NCBI GenBank assembly: GCA_040755275.1
Contig: JBFMBE010000025.1
Location: 1-29,603 of the forward strand
DNA length: 29,603 nucleotides
Direction of reading: 5' to 3'
Source of the DNA: Desulfatirhabdium sp040755275
Lineage (GTDB): Bacteria; Desulfobacterota; Desulfobacteria; Desulfobacterales; Desulfatirhabdiaceae
Shown: one piece after another, positions 16,048-22,592 of the stretch
Layout of the letters: the number at the start of each line of letters is the position of its first letter
Numbering within the stretch: the first letter of the stretch is position 1
Made by a program: the position numbers and the translations under genes
The notes under the pieces: model-generated
Seen by the model: the letters and a program-made list of their open reading frames with translations, nothing else
What the model was told of the DNA's origin: nothing
The model's database searches: none

Positions 16048-17013
16048 ATGAAGATCATGCAATGGTTCGACAAGCACGTACACATGGAAGAAGCCCGACA
16101 TCATGACGGCCTGACGATCATCCCGTTGATCGCCAACGCCATCGTCGGACCCGATTATTGCTCGCTCAAGAAGGGTCTGGAAAACGGGCTTCGGATCACC
16201 GAAATCGGAGAGGAGGGAACTGTACCTACGTTGAAGGCGTTCAATGAAACCGATTCGAACGTGTTGATCGTGGATGGGGAGGAACTGGCCGGATCCAAAC
16301 AGAACCGGGTCCTCAACACCACTGTCTTGATTCCGGCTGGTGCCGTTCTCGAGCTGCCGGTATCCTGCACCGAGCAAGGCCGATGGCACTGGAACAGTCC
16401 GAAATTCATGGATTCCAATGTGGTGATGAGTCCGGGGATGCGCGGGCGGAAAAATGAAAATGTCTACTACAATCTCAGGGTACGGGGTCGTTACGAAAGC
16501 AATCAGAGCGAGATATGGAGGGATATTCATGAGTTGTCGAGGACGTACGGCACTGCTTCCGAGACCTTGGCCATGAGGGATACCTTCGAAGCCAAACGGG
16601 ACGACATGAAGAAATTTTGGGAGGCTGTTCCCTGTCTGCCGAACCAGTGCGGCATGCTGGCGGTGATCTATGGGAATGTCGTAAGCCTCGAGGTGATCTC
16701 CCGTCCTTCGGTGTACGCCGATCTCCATCAGAAGCTTCTGGGCAGCCTCGTGATGGATATCTCGTTGTGGGAGCCGGCTTCCGATCCGGAATCGATGGAT
16801 GGAATCCCCGTTTTCCTGAAGCATGCCATGCACACCATACAAGAATGCTATCCTGCCATCGGAATGGGTCGGGACGTTCGGTTGCGGGGGCATCACTTGA
16901 TCGGATCGGCTCTTCAGGTCGAATCGGATTACGTTCATATAACGCTTTTCCATCAAAGCCGGAACTATCGGGCCCATCGATCGAATCAGATACATCCAAC
17001 CCGGCGGCTGTAA
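16048..17013 (+). CDS. ARPP-1/DUF6569-like protein in the cas2 operon
   Basis: A 321-residue soluble protein. GLTIIPLI (21-28), LKKGLENGLRITEIGEEGTVPTL (40-62), NVLIVDGEELAGSKQNRVLNTTVLI (71-95) and LPVSCTEQGRW (103-113) match the pattern I know as ARPP-1 (formerly DUF6569), named for association with ADP-ribosylglycohydrolase and rhodanese-phosphatase genes. The biochemical activity is not established. GGAGG lies seven bases upstream of the ATG, directly after cas2, so it is likely to be co-regulated with adaptation. Such a gene beside cas2 suggests an accessory immune role, but this is inference from position only. It ends in a convergent 108-bp gap before cas1. Confidence 0.7.
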   Translation: MKIMQWFDKHVHMEEARHHDGLTIIPLIANAIVGPDYCSLKKGLENGLRITEIGEEGTVPTLKAFNETDSNVLIVDGEELAGSKQNRVLNTTVLIPAGAVLELPVSCTEQGRWHWNSPKFMDSNVVMSPGMRGRKNENVYYNLRVRGRYESNQSEIWRDIHELSRTYGTASETLAMRDTFEAKRDDMKKFWEAVPCLPNQCGMLAVIYGNVVSLEVISRPSVYADLHQKLLGSLVMDISLWEPASDPESMDGIPVFLKHAMHTIQECYPAIGMGRDVRLRGHHLIGSALQVESDYVHITLFHQSRNYRAHRSNQIHPTRRL

Positions 17014-17121
17014 GGGCCGCTGTTGTCATGCGTAGAGCCGGCTGTCAAGACCATCCGGGTAGGGCCGATTGTAGGCGGGCTTCTCCGAAATGATCACCGC
17101 CTCCAGCCGTTTCGCTTCGAC

Positions 17122-18168
17122 CTACTTCATCACAAACGGCTGATACGCACCGTCCTCCGTTTCGAGTGCTTCGGCAAACCGACGCACCTGCTGCAGGATG
17201 AGCCATCGGTAACGGATGTGTTGTTCTTGCGGGTCGTACCAAACCCGGCGGTTCATCATTTCTTCGTAGGCTGCGATGAAGGCCCGTTGAATCGCCGGTT
17301 TCATTTCAACCGGTCGGTTGCGGGCCATGTCCTCTCCATCGATGTACGTCTTCTGGTCGGCCTTTCGATACACAAAATCATCGGGCTTGATCAGTTTCCG
17401 GTTGATCAACCCCAGCACGAGACGATCTCCCAACACGCTGCGGTATTCTTCCACTAGATCGCAGGCCAGAGAAGGTCTGCCGTAATCGACGGCATGAAGA
17501 GATCCGAGGTAGGGGTCGAGACCGACGGTTTTGATGGCCGACAACACCTCGTTGGTCAGCAGGGTATAGACAAAAGACAGCAGGGCATTGACCGGGTCGC
17601 GCGGGGGGCGGCGGTTCCGCTCCGTGAACGAAAAGGCGTCGTTTTGGATCAGTTCGCTGAAGCTTTCGAAATAGATGTTCGAAGCCGTGCCTTCCAGCCC
17701 GCGCAGCTGATCCAGATCGTCCACGGAATCGACGAAGCCTTGGACGGCCCTCATTCGGGCTGCGGCCGATCGCAGGCTATCCTTTCGGTGCTGTCTGGCC
17801 CGCAGCAACAGGAAACGGGCGCCGTTTTCGATCTTGCCGGAGACGATCTTTCGGGCGAAGCCGAGCGCCGTTTTCGGGTCGCTCAGCCGCAGGTACTGAT
17901 TGCGCCGCATTTGTACGTGTTTGTGTTCATCGATGGCAAGCCTTGCCCGGAATCGGCCGGTCGGTGTCAGGAACACCGTCTCGATGCGGTGCTGAATGAG
18001 GTAATCCAGCACGCCGCCGGAAAGCGACACGTAGCCGACCAGAATCAGCTTTTTCAAACCGCCGGCTGCCACTTCCGCCGAGACTTTCCCTTCGTGCACC
18101 ACCTTCAGGGTGTCCCCCTCCCGCCGCAGATAGCTTCCGGGCTCGAGTACATAGAGGGTTTCGGCCAT
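17122..18168 (-). CDS. cas1: Cas1 integrase
   Basis: A 348-residue protein of standard Cas1 length. The metal-binding triad is visible: Glu159 (GLEGTASNIYFESF), His225 (GSLHAVDYGRPSL) and Glu240 (DLVEEYR). It inserts new spacers next to the leader together with Cas2. The ATG at 18168 has GAGGTG upstream on the minus strand. A longer frame to 18228 would add 20 residues with no better site. It is the last gene of a minus-strand operon, about 80 bp after the primase-polymerase. No reverse transcriptase is fused or nearby. Confidence 0.93.
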   Translation of the reverse strand: MAETLYVLEPGSYLRREGDTLKVVHEGKVSAEVAAGGLKKLILVGYVSLSGGVLDYLIQHRIETVFLTPTGRFRARLAIDEHKHVQMRRNQYLRLSDPKTALGFARKIVSGKIENGARFLLLRARQHRKDSLRSAAARMRAVQGFVDSVDDLDQLRGLEGTASNIYFESFSELIQNDAFSFTERNRRPPRDPVNALLSFVYTLLTNEVLSAIKTVGLDPYLGSLHAVDYGRPSLACDLVEEYRSVLGDRLVLGLINRKLIKPDDFVYRKADQKTYIDGEDMARNRPVEMKPAIQRAFIAAYEEMMNRRVWYDPQEQHIRYRWLILQQVRRFAEALETEDGAYQPFVMK

Positions 18169-18248
18169 GACGGCACCTCGTCCCGATATCGACAAAGCGT
18201 TGTTCCCGATTTCCCTTTCCAATCCCAACCACCACCCTGGTCAAGCCG

Positions 18249-19883
18249 TCACGGCGGCCGTTCCAACCCCAGGAAATGTTCGACCAGTCGGATGGCCCGC
18301 TTCAAGTTGTCGATGGCATCGGCCGCATTTTCGATCTTCTCGGACTTGGGTCCTGTCTGCCCGGTTTCCTCCGGAACATGCAGCAAGGGATGGGCGTATT
18401 CGCAGGACACATGTTCGAAGTGACAGAAATCCCCGGTATAGTGCAGCAGCGAATGAATGCGTTTGCAGCCCAGGGGCGTGCCTCGCAAGCGGCTCAGCTT
18501 GAAATCCACCAGATGGGGGTTGTAGTCCGGCTGGTCCGTCATCAGGGCATGCAGCAGGGTGTGCTTGCGCTTCAGAAACCCAATGGTCTGGAACATCACC
18601 TGTTCCTCCCGCATGGATAGGGGGCTGCGGTTGCGGCAGGAGGCGATCAGCATCCCGATCGGTGCACAAACCTGCTCCAGACGGTGGAGTTCCGGGTATT
18701 CCCGTACCCACTGTTCGAGCTTCGGGTGCAAGACGACGGGCGCAGCCTGGGGTATGGCCTTCGGCGGATGGATCTGCTGCACCGATATGGGGTGGAGCTG
18801 CAGCAGGTATCGGAGTTGGGCCTCCGGTCTCGTGTCCTGAAGGCCCAAGAGCAGCGATCGCTTGCCCGTGCCCCGGTGTACGCCGAGCGGCAGCTTGACG
18901 AGGTTTCCGAACCCCTTTCCGGACAAGTGATCCTGCTTCGGGAACACCTCGAGGACGAAGGCGCCCACGTCGGATGCAACGCTTTTTCGAATCGACTCGA
19001 GGGCGCCACGGGCGAAAGCCGCCGAAACCGGCGTTTCGAAGCAATACCAGAAATGAAAGCCCTTGCCGCCGCTGAACTCGGCAATCGGTGTAAGCCCCAT
19101 TTCCTTCGAGAGTTCCTGGATGCGACGAAGCAGCCAGTCCCGTTCCCGCTTGATGCGGGCGATGTCTGCTGCAGGCAGCTTCCCTGCTCGAAAGGCCTGG
19201 GCCAGATCGATGTCGATGACCGCCGTCCGCACCGTGGCGTCTTGTCGCAGCAGGTAAATGCCATAGGTCATCCGGCCGCTCAGGTGATCCTCCACATCGG
19301 TCGGCTCGAGGGGGCGTCGTACGGGATAATAGCCGGTTTTTTGTTCTTCCTTGTTCGTCCATTGCCGGGCGAAGCAGTCTTCCCGGCCGCTGAACAAGTT
19401 CATATAGTGCTCGATGCAGCGCTGTCGTTCCCGAAGCCCGCTGAAGGGGGCGGTTGCCGCATCCAGATCGGTGTCTTCCGGCGGATCCTCTTCGGCTTCC
19501 ACGAGCCGGGCGCAGGTTTGCCAGGCTTTCTCCGGAAGAACCGTCTTGGCGGTAGCCAGTACTTGGGCGATATCCCGACGTCTTCCCAGAAGGCGCAGCA
19601 GCTCGATATGGTCCCGCCATGACTCCACCCGTTCCGGTGCCTGCCGATGATGCTCGTCGTAGATGGCGATCGCCGTATCGAATTCTCCGGCCATCTGGCA
19701 CATGGAAGCCCATTGAAGCTGCATGTCCGGCGGCATGTTCCGCCAAAGGTTCTGTTGGGTGAGGAGGGTCTTGCAGCGGTCTATGTCATGGCCCTGCAGC
19801 AGTTCGGTCCTGAGCCGGGAGACGATCATGCTGTAATCGATCGAGGAGCTGGTGCTTTGTTTCGGTTTCGGTGCTTCGTTCAT
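18249..19883 (-). CDS. CRISPR-associated primase-polymerase (CAPP), archaeo-eukaryotic primase fold
   Basis: A 544-residue protein. Residues 1-130 are helical and TPR-like. The primase core follows: DxD metal motif at Asp224/Asp226 (AVIDIDL), SGGKGFHFWY with His277 at 271-280, LEVFPKQ with Glu312, and NLVKLPLGVH at 327-336. The C-terminal region has Cys406, Cys473, Cys487 and Cys494 (CKRIHSLL...DFCHFEHVSCEYAHPL), spaced like the iron-sulfur or zinc domain of large primase subunits. It resembles the CRISPR-associated Prim-Pols described beside Cas1 in type III loci, which can prime and extend nucleic acids and are implicated in adaptation. ATG at 19883 has AAGGAGG six bases upstream. It lies between cas1 and the TPR gene. 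Confidence 0.82.
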   Translation of the reverse strand: MNEAPKPKQSTSSSIDYSMIVSRLRTELLQGHDIDRCKTLLTQQNLWRNMPPDMQLQWASMCQMAGEFDTAIAIYDEHHRQAPERVESWRDHIELLRLLGRRRDIAQVLATAKTVLPEKAWQTCARLVEAEEDPPEDTDLDAATAPFSGLRERQRCIEHYMNLFSGREDCFARQWTNKEEQKTGYYPVRRPLEPTDVEDHLSGRMTYGIYLLRQDATVRTAVIDIDLAQAFRAGKLPAADIARIKRERDWLLRRIQELSKEMGLTPIAEFSGGKGFHFWYCFETPVSAAFARGALESIRKSVASDVGAFVLEVFPKQDHLSGKGFGNLVKLPLGVHRGTGKRSLLLGLQDTRPEAQLRYLLQLHPISVQQIHPPKAIPQAAPVVLHPKLEQWVREYPELHRLEQVCAPIGMLIASCRNRSPLSMREEQVMFQTIGFLKRKHTLLHALMTDQPDYNPHLVDFKLSRLRGTPLGCKRIHSLLHYTGDFCHFEHVSCEYAHPLLHVPEETGQTGPKSEKIENAADAIDNLKRAIRLVEHFLGLERPP

Positions 19884-19927
19884 GTCGGCCTCCTTCCTTT
19901 CAACGATGGCCGCCGTTGGCCCGGGAA

Positions 19928-21298
19928 TCATGTCCGGCCGTCAGCAGGGGGCTTTTCCTCGATGGCCCGAAGCAGTTTCGACAGTTTCGAATGCCGAGCG
20001 TAGTAACGCTCCAGCTCGCGGGCCAGGTCTCGTGCACGATCGACGTTACCCATCCGCAACTGGCAGGCCGCCATCCAGAAAAGACCGTCATCGAGCGGTT
20101 TGCCCCAATTCTCTTCGAAAAACTTCACGGCTTTTTCGGCGTATTCGAAGGCCTTCTGGTATTTGCCATGCAAGTACTCGATACGCACCAGCCGAATCAG
20201 GGCTTTGTGACGGCCGCGCTTGTCCCGCTCCTGGCAATGGATGAGAATCGATCGGGCGCGGTCGAACTGCTTCATGGCGCAATAAATGTCTGCCTCCGTC
20301 CACCGCACGTAGGGCCTTCTCAGTTTCTGCGGAATCTGTTCGACGGCTTCGAGGGCCTTGGTGGGGTTGTCCATTTCGAGATACACCCGGGCCAGAAGCT
20401 CGTAGATGAAGTCCGCAGCCATTTCGTTGGCGCAGTTGGCTGCGAACATCAGGGCATCTCGGGCTTCGGAAAGCTGTCGCAAATGGAAATGAACCTTGCC
20501 CAGCGCAAAATACTTGAACACGAGGGACAAGTGATTCGTCGTTTCATCCTCCCGGAGGCATTTCTGGACGACGGTCAAAGACTGCAGGGCGTCTCCTTGA
20601 TCCAGCAAGGCGCCGGCCAGCTGATACAGGGCCTTGATGTAATTTTTTCTTTCCTGATGCCGCTCCTTTTGGGCATCGGCATCGAGGGCTTCCCAATTGG
20701 AGACGGCCGTCTTGAACAACGGCAGGGCCAGTCGCGACTTGCCTTCGATCTGCTTGAACAGCATGCCCTCCCGGTAAAAATTCGTGATGCCGTCGGGTCG
20801 AAGCAGCTGAGCCTTTCGGAAATGCCGATGCGCCGTTTCGATGCGTTCGGCTTTGAGAGGTCCGGCCAGAAAGATTTCCCGGTTCTTGGCTGCATACAGC
20901 GAATTGTAGGCTGTGTAGGCCAACGAGCTGTGGTAGATGAAATTTTCCGGATCCTTCTGAATGCAGGTGTTCAATTCCTCGATGGCGTCGTCGTATCGTT
21001 GGAGCTGGCTGAAGGCAAAGGCCAGCCGGGAGCGGATCGTGCCTTCAAACGGTGTGTCGATGACATCCGGGAGCTTTTCCGGCATGGGATGACACAGGGC
21101 GACGATGTCTTCCCATCGGTTTTCCCGAATGCAGGCTTCGAGTTCGAAGAGGATTCCTCTGCTGCGGTGGTGGAGAACGTCCGAATGTCCGTGCTTGAAA
21201 TCCTCGAAGCGCAGGAATTCGTCGTCCACCAGGTCCGGATGCGGCTGGGGCTGGGCGTTAGTGGGATCTGGATTGGGCTGAAGTTGCGCGGCGTTCAT
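19928..21298 (-). CDS. TPR-repeat protein heading the CAPP-cas1 operon
   Basis: A 456-residue, almost wholly helical protein with several TPR-like repeats (for example LAFAFSQLQRYDDAIEELNTCIQKDPENF, HLSLVFKYFALGKVHFHLRQLSEARDAL, ELLARVYLEMDNPTKALEAVEQIPQKL and EYLHGKYQKAFEYAEKAVKFFEENWG). No enzyme motif or membrane segment is seen. TPRs normally mediate protein contacts, so a scaffold for the primase-polymerase or Cas1 is likely. The start at 21298 has AGGAGGT just upstream; a longer open frame reaching 21634 would run through the promoter and operator and is rejected. CAPP starts 44 bp after its stop. Confidence 0.8.
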   Translation of the reverse strand: MNAAQLQPNPDPTNAQPQPHPDLVDDEFLRFEDFKHGHSDVLHHRSRGILFELEACIRENRWEDIVALCHPMPEKLPDVIDTPFEGTIRSRLAFAFSQLQRYDDAIEELNTCIQKDPENFIYHSSLAYTAYNSLYAAKNREIFLAGPLKAERIETAHRHFRKAQLLRPDGITNFYREGMLFKQIEGKSRLALPLFKTAVSNWEALDADAQKERHQERKNYIKALYQLAGALLDQGDALQSLTVVQKCLREDETTNHLSLVFKYFALGKVHFHLRQLSEARDALMFAANCANEMAADFIYELLARVYLEMDNPTKALEAVEQIPQKLRRPYVRWTEADIYCAMKQFDRARSILIHCQERDKRGRHKALIRLVRIEYLHGKYQKAFEYAEKAVKFFEENWGKPLDDGLFWMAACQLRMGNVDRARDLARELERYYARHSKLSKLLRAIEEKPPADGRT

Positions 21299-21412
21299 GG
21301 GCACCTCCTGTTCGATGGGATGATACGACCAACGGCTTTGCCGGAAATCGGGGCCGATTCGATGGGGAGGCCTGACGACCGGCAAGATGTGTCTTCCCAA
21401 AGAGTTTTGAAC

Positions 21413-21460
21413 ATGATATTCAATTGTTGAGTTCTCCAACAACGATGGCAACGTTGCTAT
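21413..21460 (-). promoter_or_regulatory. Operator plus promoter of the TPR-CAPP-cas1 operon
   Basis: Read on the minus strand, the palindrome ATAGCAACGTTGCCAT (21460-21445) is followed by two bases, TTGTTG as -35 (21442-21437), 18 bases, and TATCAT as -10 (21418-21413). Transcription would begin near 21406, giving a leader of about 108 bases before the TPR gene. The palindrome differs from the csm-operon copy at one of 16 positions. Confidence 0.65.
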
Positions 21461-21766
21461 TATGGATTTGTGCAAGGGGATGGTGAGAAGATTGGCCGGA
21501 ACATGGGAAGCCGGGGGCCGGAAGGTCGCCGGTGCAATGGGAACGGGGGTGCACCCGTCTCGGCCGTCGTAGGGGGGTGGCACGAGCCTTTGATCGAGGC
21601 TTTCCGTGCCGGAATACCGTGTATTTTCATTCACCGGGTCCGCAACACCACCATGAGGCTTTCGGTCTCATAGGCCGGAGATCCGTATGCGGGGATGGTT
21701 TCCGTAGCGGTCAGGGCACCTATCGGATCAACCTATCAATCTGGATGAAGAAAGGACATCACACTT
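21461..21766. other. Upstream region of the cyclotransferase-like gene
   Basis: About 300 bp between the divergent operator and the next plus-strand gene. I see no gene or RNA. A purine-rich AAAGGA about ten bases before 21767 is the probable ribosome site of that gene. Confidence 0.4.
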
Positions 21767-22192
21767 ATGAAGCGCTATTTTGCTTACGGCTCCAACATGG
21801 ATCGGGCTCAGATGAATTCTCGTTGTCCGGAGAACCGGCGCATCGGGAAAGCCACGCTTCCGGGCTACCGCTGGATCATCACCACCCGTGGATACGCCAA
21901 CGTCGTCCCCTGCCAGGAGGAGGCCGTGGAAGGGGTTTTGTACGAAATCTCCGAATCGGACGAGGCCGAGCTCGATCGGTATGAAGGGGTTGCAAGTGGT
22001 TGTTATGAAAAGAAAACCGTTCGAATCTTGTTGAACGGGGATGTGACCCATGCCATGATCTATGTCGATCCGATCGTCGAAGAGGGGTGCATCGAGGCGG
22101 AATATGTTCGACGCATCGAAAACGGCATCCGAGACGCCGAACTTTCGCCGGCGTATGTCGAACGGAGCATTCGGAAGTGGCTCCTTTCCTGA
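21767..22192 (+). CDS. Gamma-glutamylcyclotransferase-like (AIG2/BtrG fold) protein
   Basis: A 141-residue protein beginning MKRYFAYGSNMD, the substrate-binding YGSN loop of this fold. GVLYEISESDEAELDRYEG at 56-74 carries the acidic residue expected in the active site, and NVVPCQEEAVEGVLYEI fits the core strand. Family enzymes release 5-oxoproline from gamma-glutamyl compounds, but many members have unknown substrates. It lies between the adaptation operon and the array leader. It may be a fortuitous neighbour or an accessory effector; the sequence does not decide. Confidence 0.8.
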   Translation: MKRYFAYGSNMDRAQMNSRCPENRRIGKATLPGYRWIITTRGYANVVPCQEEAVEGVLYEISESDEAELDRYEGVASGCYEKKTVRILLNGDVTHAMIYVDPIVEEGCIEAEYVRRIENGIRDAELSPAYVERSIRKWLLS

Positions 22193-22592
22193 GAAACGAG
22201 CTTCTTGTCGAAGGGAGGCCGTTCTTGTCGAATCGTTTCCTTTCCAGATCGGTTGGATTTGGCTTACGATTCGAAACGGTCGGATGGTCAACAAGCGGCT
22301 TTTGGAAGTGGCAGGGCGTGATGGAAAGGTTGCCATCGGATGTCCTGTGACGGAGCAAATTGGACAGCGCTCGAAAATCTGACAAATCGACCGATATTGA
22401 ATCAAATGAATGGGATGCATGTAGATGGGTAAAATTTATCCGTCGGAAGGCTCTGTTCTAATGAATTCATAAGGTTATCGAAAAATAGGGCCGATAGTGG
22501 GGTGGATCAATTTTTGCCAACCCCCTTTTCGAGGGGGGTCCGTCATTTCGACCTTGCATCCCATTCAATTTTATTGTAATCCAGACCCCAGA
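22193..22592 (+). promoter_or_regulatory. CRISPR leader region
   Basis: About 400 bp of non-coding DNA to the left of repeat 1, AT-rich in its right half. The repeat 3' end (ATTGAGAC, close to the common ATTGAAAC handle) shows that the array is read rightwards, so this is the leader side. It contains an operator-like palindrome at 22321-22336, a near-palindrome GGGTAAAATTTATCC at 22427-22441, and a hairpin CCCC-TTTTCGA-GGGG at 22522-22536 that copies the shape of the repeat hairpin. I could not fix a -35/-10 pair with confidence. Confidence 0.6.
22321..22336 (+). promoter_or_regulatory. Weak fourth copy of the CRISPR operator palindrome
   Basis: ATGGAAAGGTTGCCAT matches the consensus of the three stronger sites (ATRGCAAYRTTGCCAT) at 14 of 16 positions, with the intact half on the array side. 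It is 257 bp before the first repeat and no good -10 is evident at the expected distance, so its function is doubtful. Confidence 0.3.

Noticed and set aside
17014..17121. Terminator between the convergent ARPP-1-like gene and cas1
   Set aside because: Only a 5-bp GGCGG/CCGCC stem with a long loop and no T run; not convincing.
18241..19746. 501-residue minus-strand frame overlapping the primase-polymerase in another frame
   Set aside because: Arg/Gly/Pro-rich composition without motifs, while the other frame has clear primase motifs.
19871..21430. 519-residue plus-strand frame opposite the TPR gene
   Set aside because: Antisense shadow of the TPR gene caused by GC-rich codon use; no domain, no ribosome site.
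21299..21634. N-terminal extension of the TPR protein
   Set aside because: It would read through the operator and promoter, and the ATG at 21298 has an excellent AGGAGGT site.
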